Translations under genes and position numbers: made by a program | Notes under the pieces: generated by a model | Told to the model about the DNA's origin: nothing | Databases searched by the model: none | What the model saw: only the letters and a program-made list of their open reading frames with translations | Source: Paracoccus liaowanqingii | GTDB lineage: Bacteria; Pseudomonadota; Alphaproteobacteria; Rhodobacterales; Rhodobacteraceae | DNA: 64,000 nucleotides | Direction: 5' to 3' | Assembly (NCBI RefSeq): GCF_004683865.2 | Contig: NZ_CP038439.1 | Span: forward strand, 1,032,501 to 1,096,500 | Part shown: positions 1 through 9,410 of the stretch, piece after piece | Layout: each line of letters starts with the position of its first letter | Numbering within the stretch: the stretch's first letter is position 1

Positions 1-890
1 TCACCGGCACGCGCCACGATCCCGCCCCCCTGACCGAGGCCGAGGCCGCCTCTCCCCCGCCCGGCGATCTGCCCGACGACCTGCCCGACTGGCTGCGCCC
101 CGCCTGGACCGCCGCCCTGGGCCCGCAGGCGGCCGAGGTCGCCCGTGCCATGACCGACCGCGCGCCCCTCTGGCTGCGGGTGAACCTGGCTCGGACCGAT
201 CCCGCCCGCGCCGCCGCCGCCCTGGCCGACGAGGGGATCGACACCGACCCCGCCCCCGGCTTCCCCCAGTCCCTGCGGGTCACCTCGAACGACCGCGCCG
301 TGGCCCGCTCGGCCGCCTATCGCGACGGCCTGATCGAGCTGCAGGATCTGTCGCCCCAGCAGGCCTGCGCGCTGCTGCCGCTGGCCCCGGGACTGCGCGT
401 GCTGGACTATTGCGCCGGCGGCGGCGGCAAGGCGCTGGCCCTGGGCGCGCGCCAGCCCGGCATGACGATCACCGCCCATGACGCGCGGCCCGCCCGCATG
501 GCCGACCTTCCGGCCCGGGCCGAGCGCGCCGGCCTGCGCATCGCCGTCGAGGCCCGCCCGCGCGGCCCCTTCCATCTGGTCGTGACCGACGTGCCCTGCT
601 CGGGCTCGGGCACGTGGCGCCGCACCCCGGATGCCAAGTGGCGGCTGGACGCGGCGCAGCTGGACGAGCTGCTGGCGCTGCAGGCCCGCATCCTGGACCG
701 CGCCGCGCCGCTGGTGGGGCCGGGCGGGCACCTGGCCTACATGACCTGCTCGCTGCTGCAGGCCGAAAACGACGCCCAGATCGAGGCCTTCCACGCCCGC
801 CAGCCGGGCTTCGCGCCTGTCCTGCGGCGCCTCTGGACCCCGCTGGAGGGAGGCGACGGTTTTTATCTGGCCCTGATGCGCCGCACTTAA
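1..890 (+). CDS. rsmB: RsmB/NOP-family rRNA cytosine-C5 methyltransferase (5' end cut off)
   Basis: SAM-dependent m5C methyltransferase that acts on ribosomal RNA in the cytoplasm. The reading frame is open from the left edge (first full codon at base 3), so the start lies outside the window; an in-frame ATG at 150 is probably internal, because the residues before it (LPDWLRPAW) continue family-like sequence. Visible motifs are the SAM loop DYCAGGGGKAL, the motif IV cysteine in DVPCSGSGTW and the motif VI catalytic cysteine in MTCSLLQAEND, the two-cysteine signature of RsmB-type enzymes. The stop codon overlaps a CtrA box belonging to the next gene. The family call is firm; the exact target base (967 in E. 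coli 16S numbering) is inferred. Confidence 0.85.
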   Translation, partial: TGTRHDPAPLTEAEAASPPPGDLPDDLPDWLRPAWTAALGPQAAEVARAMTDRAPLWLRVNLARTDPARAAAALADEGIDTDPAPGFPQSLRVTSNDRAVARSAAYRDGLIELQDLSPQQACALLPLAPGLRVLDYCAGGGGKALALGARQPGMTITAHDARPARMADLPARAERAGLRIAVEARPRGPFHLVVTDVPCSGSGTWRRTPDAKWRLDAAQLDELLALQARILDRAAPLVGPGGHLAYMTCSLLQAENDAQIEAFHARQPGFAPVLRRLWTPLEGGDGFYLALMRRT

Positions 891-902
891 CTCTCTCTTA
901 AC
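887..902 (+). promoter_or_regulatory. CtrA-type box in front of cckA
   Basis: The sequence is TTAA-CTCTCTC-TTAAC, a perfect match to the TTAA-N7-TTAA(C) CtrA recognition sequence described in Caulobacter and other alphaproteobacteria. Its first half-site contains the rsmB stop codon, and its 3' end lies 47 bases before the cckA ATG. CtrA is the response regulator ultimately phosphorylated through CckA, so feedback control is a natural inference; it has not been shown here. Confidence 0.6.
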
Positions 903-949
903 ATTCGATAGGCTAATGCTGCGGAAAAGCCGCCGGACAGGGAGGGACG

Positions 950-3073
950 ATGATTCGCATGCTGCAACTGGATGAACGGCTGGGTCTTCCGCGCGGCGCC
1001 ATGTCCGCCTTGCCCCTGCTTCTGGCGCCCATGGCCCTGGGGGCGGCGGTGCTGGTGATGCGGCCGGGCTCTGCCGTGGGGGTGGGGGCGCTGGTCCTGT
1101 CGACCGTGGCGGTGGCGTGGTATCTGCTGGGCGGCCTCGTGACGCTGGCGCATATCTCGCAGGGGCTGGCCGCCCGCCGTGCGCTTCGCGCCATCCGTGC
1201 CGAGGTCGCGGCCTCCGCCGATCCGATCTGGCTCTCGGACGGGCGCGGGCATGTGCTCTACCAGAATTCCGCCGCCCACCGGGCCTATTCGGACCTGAAC
1301 GGGCGGCCCATCCTGACGCTGATGTCCAAGCTGCGCGCCGATGCCGAAGGGCAGCTGGCCCAGCTGACCGCCCGCGCCATGCGCCTGGGCAATGCCGATC
1401 TGGACCTGGACCAGGGCCAGATCCTGTCGCTCAGCTGCCTGCCCGACGCGCCCCTGCAGGTCTGGTCGATCTGCCGCCCCGCCGCGGCCGTCATCGACGT
1501 GGCACCCGGCCACCTCGACGCCCCCCCAAGCGACGATTTCGACGCGGTGCCCGTCGCGCTGCTGCGCCTGGCCCCGGACGGGCAGATCGTCCGCGCCAAT
1601 CCCGGCGCGCGCCAGCTGCTGGACGGGCTGCTGCTGCCCGAAGAAGGAGTGCAGAACCTGGCCGAGCTGCTGGAGGGACCGGGCCGGCCCCTGTCCGACT
1701 GGCTGGCCGATCTGTGCGCCGGGCGCGCCACGAACGGCTCCCAGATGCTGCGCCTGCGCCATGCCGAGGCGCGGCCTTTGGACATGAAGGATCACCACCT
1801 GCAGCTGACCCTGGCCCGCGACCCCTCCGCGCCGGGCCATCTGCTGGGCGTGCTGACCGATGCCAGCGCGCTCAAGACGCTCGAGGCGCAATTCGTCCAG
1901 AGCCAGAAGATGCAGGCCATCGGCCAGCTGGCCGGGGGGATCGCGCATGACTTCAACAACCTGCTGACGGCGATCATCGGGCATTGCGACCTTCTGATGC
2001 TCCGGCGCGACAAGGGCGATCCGGACTATGCCGACCTGGACCAGATCGGCCAGAACGCCAACCGCGCCGCGGCCTTGGTGGGCCAGCTGCTGGCCTTCTC
2101 GCGCAAGCAGACCCTGCAGCCGGAAATCCTGGACCTGCGCGACACGCTGGCCGACCTGACCCATCTGCTCAACCGCCTCGTGGGCGAACGGATGGGCCTG
2201 ACGATCACCCATGACCCGGCGTTGTGTGCCGTGCGCGCCGACAAGCGGCAGCTGGAACAGGTGATCATGAACCTGGTCGTCAACGCCCGCGACGCCATGC
2301 CGCGCGGCGGAGAGATCACCGTGCGGACCGAGAACCTGCACCTGACCGAGGCGATGACCCGCGACCGCGTGACCCTGCCCCGGGGGCGCTATGTGCGCAT
2401 CTCGGTCGCGGACCGGGGCTGCGGGATCGCCCCCGAGCATCTGGACAAGATCTTCGAGCCCTTCTTCACCACCAAGCGCACCGGCGAGGGCACCGGGCTG
2501 GGCCTGTCCACCGCCTATGGCATCGTCAAGCAGACCGGCGGCTTCATCTTCTGCGACAGCACCTTGGGCGAGGGGACGACCTTCACGCTCTATTTCCCCG
2601 CCCATGCGCATGCGGGGGCCACGGTCACCGCGCTGCCCCGCCCGAACCCGCGCGCAGCCCCGCATCTGCAGGCCGGTCCGCGCGCCACCGTGCTGCTGGT
2701 CGAGGACGAGGCCCCGGTCCGTGCCTTCGCCGCCCGCGCGCTCAAGCTGAAGGGCTACGAGGTGCTGGAGGCCGGATCGGGCGAGGCGGCCTTGGCCCTG
2801 CTGGAGGCGGACGACCGCAAGGTCGACATCTTCGTCACCGACGTGGTGATGCCCGGCATGGACGGGCCGACCTGGGTGCGCGAGGGCTGCCAACTGCTGC
2901 CCTCGGCCCGGGTGATCTTCATGTCGGGCTATACCGAGGACATCTTCGTCGACGGGCAGGTCCCGGTCCCCGGCGCGGCCTTCCTGGCCAAGCCCTTCAC
3001 GCTGCTCGAACTGACGGGCCTGGTCGAGGCGAAGCTGGCCCGCCCCCCGGACCGGGACGCGCCCCGGCACTGA
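950..3073 (+). CDS. cckA: CckA-like hybrid sensor histidine kinase
   Basis: Inner-membrane bifunctional kinase/phosphatase that, in alphaproteobacteria, passes phosphate through ChpT to CtrA (and CpdR). 707 residues: two membrane segments at about 17-37 and 42-64, two PAS-like regions (about 80-180 and 195-300), an H-box with His333 in [11 protein letters not shown], an ATPase domain with the N-box NARDAMP (445-451) and the G boxes DRGCGIAP and GTGLGLS, and a C-terminal receiver with phosphoacceptor Asp631 (DVVMPGMDG) and Lys681. The layout and the [12 protein letters not shown] lead-in are typical of CckA. A strong GGAGGG Shine-Dalgarno sits 3 bases before the ATG. A CtrA box lies just upstream. 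It is next to recA, as I recall for other Rhodobacteraceae. Confidence 0.9.
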   Translation: MIRMLQLDERLGLPRGAMSALPLLLAPMALGAAVLVMRPGSAVGVGALVLSTVAVAWYLLGGLVTLAHISQGLAARRALRAIRAEVAASADPIWLSDGRGHVLYQNSAAHRAYSDLNGRPILTLMSKLRADAEGQLAQLTARAMRLGNADLDLDQGQILSLSCLPDAPLQVWSICRPAAAVIDVAPGHLDAPPSDDFDAVPVALLRLAPDGQIVRANPGARQLLDGLLLPEEGVQNLAELLEGPGRPLSDWLADLCAGRATNGSQMLRLRHAEARPLDMKDHHLQLTLARDPSAPGHLLGVLTDASALKTLEAQFVQSQKMQAIGQLAGGIAHDFNNLLTAIIGHCDLLMLRRDKGDPDYADLDQIGQNANRAAALVGQLLAFSRKQTLQPEILDLRDTLADLTHLLNRLVGERMGLTITHDPALCAVRADKRQLEQVIMNLVVNARDAMPRGGEITVRTENLHLTEAMTRDRVTLPRGRYVRISVADRGCGIAPEHLDKIFEPFFTTKRTGEGTGLGLSTAYGIVKQTGGFIFCDSTLGEGTTFTLYFPAHAHAGATVTALPRPNPRAAPHLQAGPRATVLLVEDEAPVRAFAARALKLKGYEVLEAGSGEAALALLEADDRKVDIFVTDVVMPGMDGPTWVREGCQLLPSARVIFMSGYTEDIFVDGQVPVPGAAFLAKPFTLLELTGLVEAKLARPPDRDAPRH

Positions 3074-3121
3074 GGGATCCTTGCTGGCAGCCCCCGCCGG
3101 ACGGACAGCATTCGCCGCGCG

Positions 3122-3706
3122 CTACAGCGCGTCGTAAAGCGCCAGGTCGCGGGCCATCGCCAGGCGCAGCGCGGCCTCGGCCCCGGGGTCCAGATTCACG
3201 TCGACGCTGGGCGGCACGTTGATGCGCGGCAGCTCGATCGCGCAGTCCAGCCGCCCCTCCAGGAAGTCGACGAAGCCGTCGATCCGGTCATAGCGGAAGA
3301 TCCGGTCGACGCGCGTCTCGGCCTCGGTCAGGAAATCGACCTGCCGGCCGATCCCCATCCGGCTTGGTCCGTCGGGCTGGGCATAGCCCTGCGCGAACTC
3401 GGCAAAGCCGATCCCGGCCATCGCGTGATCCGGATCGTCGTCGTCATCGCGCAGCTTGAAGCGGTACCAGCTGCGCAGCCAGTCCACCGGCTCGCGCATC
3501 AGCGCCACGGTGGTGAACCTGTCCCCGGTCTGCGCCTCGAGCCAAGGGCCCAGATAGCGGCGGAAGCTGCCGATATCGGTATGCTTCAGCGCCGCCGGGC
3601 GCTGCAGCGAGGCCGAGGCCAGCGAATCCAGCGCCATCTCGATCGCCGTCGATCCGGCCTTGGGCGTGGCCAGGAACACCAGCCTCTGGTCCCAGAAAAT
3701 CAGCAT
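3122..3706 (-). CDS. Sulfotransferase-family protein
   Basis: 194 residues beginning MLIFWDQRLVFLATPKAGST. The motif ATPKAGSTAIEMAL resembles the 5'-phosphosulfate-binding loop of PAPS-dependent sulfotransferases, and REPVDWLRSWYRF resembles the 3'-phosphate-binding segment with its Arg and Ser. The substrate cannot be told from sequence. The frame stays open far upstream through the antisense of recA, but sulfotransferase-like sequence starts only at this Met, so I start here. No clear Shine-Dalgarno is visible. It sits alone on the minus strand between cckA and recA, divergent from recA across about 240 bases. Confidence 0.72.
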   Translation of the reverse strand: MLIFWDQRLVFLATPKAGSTAIEMALDSLASASLQRPAALKHTDIGSFRRYLGPWLEAQTGDRFTTVALMREPVDWLRSWYRFKLRDDDDDPDHAMAGIGFAEFAQGYAQPDGPSRMGIGRQVDFLTEAETRVDRIFRYDRIDGFVDFLEGRLDCAIELPRINVPPSVDVNLDPGAEAALRLAMARDLALYDAL

Positions 3707-3772
3707 GCGTCGGGCCCCGATCTTGTTGTTTTGGCTGCACGGGGTGCTGGATAGCGGCCCCGTCCGGGGCTG

Positions 3773-3788
3773 TAAACGCTTTGTTAAC
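3773..3788 (+). promoter_or_regulatory. Degenerate CtrA-like site upstream of recA
   Basis: TAAA-CGCTTTG-TTAAC matches seven of the eight fixed bases of TTAA-N7-TTAA and has the trailing C. It lies in the divergent region between the sulfotransferase gene and recA. One such near-match by chance is possible even in GC-rich DNA, so this is only suggestive. Confidence 0.3.
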
Positions 3789-3840
3789 CGGCCCGCGCGA
3801 TCCTTGGGGCGAGGCGAATCACAAAACCACGTCTGCGTCC

Positions 3841-3869
3841 TTGAAACTCGCCGCGCAAAGGCGCATCTA
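3841..3869 (+). promoter_or_regulatory. Probable recA promoter
   Basis: TTGAAA (3841-3846) is a good -35 hexamer. After a 17-base spacer comes CATCTA (3864-3869), a weak -10. Transcription would begin near 3876, which places the SOS box on the start site, a position where a bound repressor would block initiation. Confidence 0.45.
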
Positions 3870-3874
3870 GTTGT

Positions 3875-3889
3875 GAACAAGACATGAAC
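3875..3889 (+). promoter_or_regulatory. LexA (SOS) box of recA
   Basis: GAACAAGACATGAAC is an exact GAAC-N7-GAAC direct repeat, the LexA recognition sequence known from Rhodobacter and other alphaproteobacteria (also written GTTC-N7-GTTC). It lies 60 bases before the recA ATG and overlaps the predicted transcription start, so recA is expected to be repressed by LexA until DNA damage. Confidence 0.85.
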
Positions 3890-3949
3890 ATCCGGACGGC
3901 CGAACTGATTGCCCCGCCCGGAGGGCTGTGAAATAACAAGGTGGATCAC

Positions 3950-5023
3950 ATGGCACAGGCGAGCATCTTCGACATGACGGACAAACGCGCGGCGGCAGAC
4001 AAGCAGAAGGCCCTGGACAGCGCCTTGGCCCAGATCGAACGGCAGTTCGGCAAGGGCTCGATCATGAAGCTGGGCAAGGACAATCCGGTGGCCGAGATCG
4101 AATCGACCTCGACCGGCTCGCTGGGTCTGGACATCGCCCTGGGGATCGGCGGGTTGCCCAAGGGCCGCATCATCGAGATCTTCGGGCCGGAAAGCTCGGG
4201 CAAGACCACGCTGACGCTGCATGTCGTGGCCGAGGAACAGAAGAAGGGCGGCGTCTGTGCCTTCGTGGATGCCGAACATGCGCTGGACCCGCTCTATGCC
4301 CGCAAGCTGGGCGTGAACCTGGACGAGCTGCTGATCAGTCAGCCCGACACGGGCGAGCAGGCGCTGGAGATCGTGGACACACTGGTGCGCTCGGGCGCGG
4401 TCAGCCTTGTGGTCATCGACTCGGTCGCCGCACTGACGCCCAAGTCCGAGATCGAGGGCGACATGGGCGACATGCAGATGGGCAGCCAGGCCCGCCTGAT
4501 GAGCCAGGCGATGCGCAAGCTGACCGCCAGCATCGGCCGGTCGAACTGCATGGTCATCTTCATCAACCAGATCCGCATGAAGATCGGCGTCATGTTCGGC
4601 AATCCCGAGACGACGACCGGCGGCAATGCGCTCAAGTTCTACGCCTCGGTGCGTCTGGACATCCGCCGCATCACCTCGGTCAAGGACCGCGACGAGGTCG
4701 TGGGCAACTCGACCCGCGTCAAGGTGGTCAAGAACAAGGTGGCCCCGCCCTTCCGGCAGGTCGAGTTCGACATCATGTTCGGCGAGGGCATCAGCAAGGT
4801 GGGCGAGCTGGTCGATCTGGGCGTGAAGGCCGGGGTCGTCGAGAAATCCGGCGCCTGGTACTCCTATGGCGACGAGCGCATCGGCCAGGGCCGCGAGAAT
4901 GCCAAGCAGTTCCTGCGCGACCGCCCCGAGATCGCCTTCGCGATCGAGGACAAGATCCGCGCCAGCCACGGCCTGGATTTCGGCGTGGCCAACAACGACG
5001 ACGGGGCCGTCACCGAGGAATGA
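3950..5023 (+). CDS. recA: Recombinase A
   Basis: DNA-dependent ATPase that forms filaments on single-stranded DNA, drives homologous pairing and triggers LexA self-cleavage. 357 residues from this start ([10 protein letters not shown]). Walker A is GPESSGKTT at 79-87; the conserved [25 protein letters not shown] block, the loop [21 protein letters not shown] and the acidic C-terminal tail are all present. An in-frame GTG at 3941 would add three residues, but AAGGTGG (3938-3944) sits at the right distance to be the Shine-Dalgarno of the ATG at 3950. Preceded by an SOS box and followed by a strong terminator, so it is a single-gene transcript. Confidence 0.97.
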   Translation: MAQASIFDMTDKRAAADKQKALDSALAQIERQFGKGSIMKLGKDNPVAEIESTSTGSLGLDIALGIGGLPKGRIIEIFGPESSGKTTLTLHVVAEEQKKGGVCAFVDAEHALDPLYARKLGVNLDELLISQPDTGEQALEIVDTLVRSGAVSLVVIDSVAALTPKSEIEGDMGDMQMGSQARLMSQAMRKLTASIGRSNCMVIFINQIRMKIGVMFGNPETTTGGNALKFYASVRLDIRRITSVKDRDEVVGNSTRVKVVKNKVAPPFRQVEFDIMFGEGISKVGELVDLGVKAGVVEKSGAWYSYGDERIGQGRENAKQFLRDRPEIAFAIEDKIRASHGLDFGVANNDDGAVTEE

Positions 5024-5042
5024 TCGGTACCGGGACCAACTG

Positions 5043-5077
5043 AAAAGCGCGCGGGGGCCGACCCTCGCGCGCTTTTT
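5043..5077 (+). terminator. Rho-independent terminator of recA
   Basis: An 11-base-pair stem (5043-5053 with 5066-5076, core GCGCGCG/CGCGCGC flanked by A4/T4) is followed by a T run, 20 bases after the recA stop codon. Because the A tract mirrors the T tract it could also work on the other strand. Confidence 0.85.
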
Positions 5078-5226
5078 CATGCCAACGTCATGCAGAGATC
5101 TGCGGACGATGTCCCGCAAGCGCCTCTGCGGGCCGGGCGATTGCTGGACAGGGCTGCGGGGCGGGGGTAGACCATGGGCCAGCCCGGCCCGTCCGGAAAT
5201 CCCTTGTATTGCGATGAAGGCCCGCC

Positions 5227-7878
5227 ATGCCCAGTCTGAATGACATCCGCTCGACCTTTCTGGGGTATTTCGAGAAGAACGGCCACCGCGTCGTCGACTC
5301 CAGCCCCCTCGTGCCGCGCAACGACCCGACCCTGATGTTCGCCAATTCCGGCATGGTGCAGTTCAAGAACCTGTTCACCGGGCTGGAGACGCGCGACTAC
5401 CAGCGCGCCACCACGGCGCAGAAATGCGTGCGCGCGGGCGGCAAGCACAACGATCTGGACAATGTCGGCTACACGGCCCGGCACCACACCTTCTTCGAGA
5501 TGCTGGGGAATTTCAGCTTCGGCGACTATTTCAAGACCGAGGCGATCCCCTATGCCTGGGAACTGCTGACCCGCGAATTCGGCATTCCCAAGGACCGGCT
5601 GCTGGTCACCGTCTATCACACCGATGACGAGGCCGCGAACATCTGGAAGAAGGTCGCGGGCCTGACCGACGACCGGATCATCCGCATTCCGACCAGCGAC
5701 AACTTCTGGCAGATGGGCCCGACCGGACCCTGCGGCCCCTGCACGGAGATCTTCTTCGACCATGGCGACAAGATCTGGGGCGGGCCTCCGGGCAGCCCCG
5801 ACGAGGATGGCGACCGCTTCATCGAGATCTGGAACCTGGTCTTCATGCAGAACGAGCAGTTCGAGGACGGCTCGATGCGGGCGCTGGACATGCAGTCCAT
5901 CGACACCGGCATGGGGCTGGAGCGGATCGGCGCGCTGCTGCAGGGCAAGCACGACAATTACGACACCGACCTGATGCGGTCCCTGATCGAGGCCAGCGCG
6001 CATGCGACCAGTGCCGATCCCGACGGGCCGGGCAAGGTGCATCATCGGGTGATCGCGGACCACCTGCGCTCTACCAGCTTCCTGATCGCGGACGGGGTGA
6101 TGCCCAGCAACGAGGGGCGCGGCTATGTGCTGCGCCGGATCATGCGCCGCGCGATGCGGCACGTCCACATGCTGGGCGCGGCCGATCCGGTCATGCACAG
6201 GCTGGTGCCCGCGCTGGTGCGCCAGATGGGCGCGGCCTATCCCGAACTGACCCGCGCGCAGGCGATGATCGAGGAGACGCTGCGCTCCGAGGAGACGCGC
6301 TTCCGCCAGACGCTGGACCGCGGCCTGCGCCTGCTGGACGACGAGCTGGCGCGCCTGCCCGAGGGGGCCGACCTGCCCGGCGAGGCGGCCTTCAAGCTGT
6401 ACGACACCTTCGGCTTCCCGCTGGACCTGACGCAGGATGCGCTGCGCGAGAAGGGCCGCGCGGTCGAGGTCGCGGGCTTCGACACCGCCATGGCCGAGCA
6501 GAAGCGCATGGCGCGGGCGGCCTGGTCCGGCTCGGGCGAGGCAGCGGATGCGACGATCTGGTTCGAGCTGGCCGAGCGCCATGGCGTGACCGAGTTCTTG
6601 GGCTATGACACCGAAGAGGCCGAGGGGCAGGTGCTGGCGCTGGTCAGCGACGGCGCGGATGCCCCCGAGGCGGGCGAGGGCGCATCGGTCGCCATCGTGG
6701 TGAACCAGTCGCCCTTCTATGCCGAAAGCGGCGGGCAGGTCGGCGATACCGGGCTGATCCGGACCGAGACGGGGGCTGCCCGGGTCACCGACACCAGGAA
6801 GGTCGCGGGCGTCTTCGTCCACCATGCCGAAGTCACGATGGGCACGATCAGCCGCGGGCAGGGCGCGACATTGACCGTCGATCACGACCGGCGCGGTGCG
6901 ATCCGGGCCAACCACTCGGCCACGCACCTGCTGCACGAGGCGCTGCGGCGCGCGCTGGGCGATCACGTTTCGCAGCGCGGCAGCCTGAACGCGCCCGACC
7001 GGCTGCGCTTCGACTTCAGCCACAACCACGCGGTGACGGCGGAACAGCTGGCGCAGGTCGAGGCCGAGGTGAACGGCTTCATCCGCCAGAACAGCCCGGT
7101 CGAGACGCGGATCATGACGCCCGACGATGCCCGCGCGATCGGCGCGCAGGCGCTCTTCGGCGAGAAATACGGCGACGAGGTGCGCGTCGTGTCGATGGGC
7201 GCCCATCCCGGCAGCGGCAAGGGTGCGGATGGCGCGACCTACTCGCTGGAACTCTGCGGCGGCACGCATGTGGCCCGGACGGGCGACATGGGGGCCTTTG
7301 CGCTGCTGGGCGACAGCGCCTCCAGCGCCGGGGTGCGGCGGATCGAGGCGCTGACCGGGCAGGCGGCGCTGGACCATCTGCGCGATGCCGACCGGCGGCT
7401 GACCGAGATCGCGGGCATCCTGAAATCGCAGGCCGCCGAGGTCGTGAACCGCGTCCGCGCGCTGGCCGACGAGCGCAAGGCGCTGGCCAACGAGGTCGCG
7501 CAGCTGAAACGCCAGCTGGCCATGGGCGGCGGCGACGCGGTGCAGGAGATCGCCGGCATCAAGTTCATCGGCCGCAGCGTCGAGGGCGTGGGCGGCAAGG
7601 AGCTGGGCGCGCTGGTCGACGAGATGAAGGCCCAGCTGGGCAGCGGCATCGTGCTGGTGCTGGCCGAGGCCGATGGCAAGGCCACGGTCGCGGCGGGCGT
7701 GACCCCGGATCTGACCGCCCGTGTCAGCGCCGTGGCGCTGGTGCAGGCCGCGACCGCCGCGCTTGGCGGCAAGGGCGGCGGTGGCCGTCCCGACCGCGCG
7801 CAGGGCGGCGCCCCCAGCCTGGAGGCCGCCGAGGCCGCCTTTGCCGATGCCCGCAAACTGATCGAGGAAAGCGCATGA
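5227..7878 (+). CDS. alaS: Alanine-tRNA ligase
   Basis: Charges tRNA-Ala with alanine and clears mischarged Ser/Gly. 883 residues, the full family length. The N-terminal class II catalytic core begins [21 protein letters not shown] and contains the motif 2 segment [31 protein letters not shown] in pieces. The editing domain carries the metal-binding HSATH (563-567) and CGGTH (677-681). The C-terminal C-Ala domain shows the Gly-rich segment [15 protein letters not shown] typical of the family end. Its stop overlaps the next start by four bases (ATGA), so the two genes are translationally coupled. It follows recA as is common in this group, but behind a terminator. Confidence 0.97.
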   Translation: MPSLNDIRSTFLGYFEKNGHRVVDSSPLVPRNDPTLMFANSGMVQFKNLFTGLETRDYQRATTAQKCVRAGGKHNDLDNVGYTARHHTFFEMLGNFSFGDYFKTEAIPYAWELLTREFGIPKDRLLVTVYHTDDEAANIWKKVAGLTDDRIIRIPTSDNFWQMGPTGPCGPCTEIFFDHGDKIWGGPPGSPDEDGDRFIEIWNLVFMQNEQFEDGSMRALDMQSIDTGMGLERIGALLQGKHDNYDTDLMRSLIEASAHATSADPDGPGKVHHRVIADHLRSTSFLIADGVMPSNEGRGYVLRRIMRRAMRHVHMLGAADPVMHRLVPALVRQMGAAYPELTRAQAMIEETLRSEETRFRQTLDRGLRLLDDELARLPEGADLPGEAAFKLYDTFGFPLDLTQDALREKGRAVEVAGFDTAMAEQKRMARAAWSGSGEAADATIWFELAERHGVTEFLGYDTEEAEGQVLALVSDGADAPEAGEGASVAIVVNQSPFYAESGGQVGDTGLIRTETGAARVTDTRKVAGVFVHHAEVTMGTISRGQGATLTVDHDRRGAIRANHSATHLLHEALRRALGDHVSQRGSLNAPDRLRFDFSHNHAVTAEQLAQVEAEVNGFIRQNSPVETRIMTPDDARAIGAQALFGEKYGDEVRVVSMGAHPGSGKGADGATYSLELCGGTHVARTGDMGAFALLGDSASSAGVRRIEALTGQAALDHLRDADRRLTEIAGILKSQAAEVVNRVRALADERKALANEVAQLKRQLAMGGGDAVQEIAGIKFIGRSVEGVGGKELGALVDEMKAQLGSGIVLVLAEADGKATVAAGVTPDLTARVSAVALVQAATAALGGKGGGGRPDRAQGGAPSLEAAEAAFADARKLIEESA

Positions 7879-8174
7879 CCGCACTCTGGATTGCCCATGT
7901 CACCGTCACCGACCCCGAGGCCTATGGGCGCTATGCCCAGGGCGCCGGCCCTGCCATCGCCGCGCATGGCGGGGTCTTTCTGGCCCGCGCCGGGCGCTAT
8001 CACGTGCTGGAGGGGGCGGACCGTGCCCGCCATGTGGTCGCGCGCTTCCCCTCGCTCGATGCGGCGGTTGCCTGTTATCACAGCAGCGAATACCAGGCGG
8101 CATTGGCACATGCCAAAGGCGCCAGCGAACGCGACCTCGTGATCGTGGAAGAGGCAGCACCCGCCACGGAATAG
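7875..8174 (+). CDS. DUF1330 family protein
   Basis: 99 residues with the dimeric alpha-beta barrel fold expected for DUF1330 ([21 protein letters not shown], then [14 protein letters not shown] and the [10 protein letters not shown] segment). Members are small cytosolic proteins with no agreed function. The start ATG lies within the alaS stop (ATGA overlap), so it is probably co-transcribed and coupled to alaS. No signal peptide or membrane segment. Confidence 0.85.
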   Translation: MTALWIAHVTVTDPEAYGRYAQGAGPAIAAHGGVFLARAGRYHVLEGADRARHVVARFPSLDAAVACYHSSEYQAALAHAKGASERDLVIVEEAAPATE

Positions 8175-8233
8175 GTGAAGCCTTCATCCTTTCGTGCTAG
8201 GGCTGTCACAAAGCAGTCGTGAAGGGACAGCGC

Positions 8234-9028
8234 ATGTGCCGGTGGGCCGCCTATCTGGGCGAACCGATCTTTCTGGAAGACATCGTCAGCCGGCCGGCGC
8301 ATTCGCTGATCCGGCAGAGCCAGGGGGCGACGCGCTGCCCCACGCCGGTCAATGCCGACGGCTTCGGCATCGCCTGGTACGGCGAACGGCCCGAGCCCGG
8401 CCTCTACCGCGACGTGATGCCCGCCTGGTCGGACCCGAACCTGCGCAGCCTGGTGGGGCAGGTCCGCTCGCATCTGTTCATGGCCCATGTGCGCGCCTCG
8501 ACCGGGACGGCGACCAGCCGCAACAACTGCCATCCCTTCGCCGCCGGGCGCTGGTCCTTCATGCATAACGGCCAGTTCGGCGGCTACGACGCCTTCCGCC
8601 GCCATGCCGACGTGCTGATCCCCGACGAGTTCTATCCGCACCGCAAGGGCGCCACCGACAGCGAGGCGCTGTTCCTGGTCGCCCTGGGCGAGGGGCTGGA
8701 CAGCGACCCGCAGGGCGCGATGGAGCGGGCCCTGGGCAAGCTGGGCGGCTTGGCCTTCCAGCGGGGCACGGCACCCCATGTCCGCGCCGCCTGCGCCTTC
8801 TCGGACGGGCAGCGGCTCTATGCGCTGCGCTACAGCAGCGACGATCAGGCGCCGTCCCTGTACCACCGCTGGTCGGCCTCGCGGCAGGGCTGGGCGGTGG
8901 TGTCCGAGCCGCTGGAGACCGATCAGGCCGACTGGCAGGAGGTGCCCCCGGGCAGCTTCTGCATCTTCGAGAAGGACCGGGTGCAGATCCTGCCCTTCCA
9001 CCCCGAGCGGCTCAGCGCCGCCGCCTGA
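8234..9028 (+). CDS. Class II glutamine amidotransferase (YafJ-like)
   Basis: 264 residues beginning MCRWAAYLGEP. Removal of Met would expose Cys2, the N-terminal nucleophile of Ntn-type glutaminases, which is why I prefer this ATG to an in-frame GTG at 8219; a GAAGGGA Shine-Dalgarno lies six bases before it. Other family segments are NADGFGIAWYG, the HVRASTG strand, the NCHPF loop and FMHNGQFGG. There is no acceptor domain, so it is a stand-alone glutaminase-type enzyme of unknown partner, as for E. coli YafJ. The gene follows the DUF1330 gene after 59 bases. Confidence 0.85.
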   Translation: MCRWAAYLGEPIFLEDIVSRPAHSLIRQSQGATRCPTPVNADGFGIAWYGERPEPGLYRDVMPAWSDPNLRSLVGQVRSHLFMAHVRASTGTATSRNNCHPFAAGRWSFMHNGQFGGYDAFRRHADVLIPDEFYPHRKGATDSEALFLVALGEGLDSDPQGAMERALGKLGGLAFQRGTAPHVRAACAFSDGQRLYALRYSSDDQAPSLYHRWSASRQGWAVVSEPLETDQADWQEVPPGSFCIFEKDRVQILPFHPERLSAAA

Positions 9029-9030
9029 AC

Positions 9031-9345
9031 TCAGGCCGGATCGGGCGCGGTCGCCGTCGTCACGGGGGCGGGTGTCGCCTCGGGCTGGGGAAGGCGCTTG
9101 ACCTCGGGGTCCGCCGCCTGCGGACGGCGGAACACCAGCACGTTGTGATAGACCGTCGCGCGCCCGGTCAGGCCGCTGCGCTCTTCGCTGGGCAGCACGT
9201 CGGCGCGCAGATATTCCCAGCCCTCGTCCGCCATCCGGTTCAGCTCTGCCGTCAGGGTCAGGGCGAAGCGGTCAGTGGGGGTCTTGGCCTCGCGGGACTT
9301 CTCGGTCCGGGTCGGAGCGGGAATGACGGAATATTCAAAGCGCAT
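9031..9345 (-). CDS. DUF4177-like small protein
   Basis: 104 residues. The first 75 (MRFEYSVIPAPTRTEK, then LTLTAELNRMADEGWEYLRAD and the TVYHNVLVFRR strand) match the DUF4177 pattern of a short beta-rich domain with a LN.....EGWE helix. The rest is an Ala/Pro/Thr-rich tail. No signal peptide. Function unknown. It is transcribed toward the glutaminase gene and ends two bases from it, and lies downstream of gatB on the same strand with a GC hairpin between. Confidence 0.65.
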   Translation of the reverse strand: MRFEYSVIPAPTRTEKSREAKTPTDRFALTLTAELNRMADEGWEYLRADVLPSEERSGLTGRATVYHNVLVFRRPQAADPEVKRLPQPEATPAPVTTATAPDPA

Positions 9346-9381
9346 GGGCGGATCCTGTCGCGGAAGGGGGCCGAAAGGGGG

Positions 9382-9401
9382 TGCGGCCCCGAGGGGCCGC
9401 A
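9382..9401 (-). terminator. GC palindrome after gatB
   Basis: TGCGGCCCC-GA-GGGGCCGCA is a perfect 9-base-pair hairpin 10 bases beyond the gatB stop. It has no T run, so it is a weak terminator or an RNA-stabilising 3' stem-loop. Confidence 0.4.
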
Positions 9402-9410
9402 GATCGGGGC

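Noticed and set aside
887..3070. 727-codon open frame on the minus strand opposite cckA
   Set aside because: It is antisense to a gene with clear kinase motifs. Its translation is full of Gln/Gly/His/Arg repeats without any family motif, the usual product of third-position GC bias.
5077..7884. 935-codon open frame opposite alaS
   Set aside because: alaS is complete and unmistakable; the antisense frame has no motif, no ribosome-binding site and low-complexity composition.
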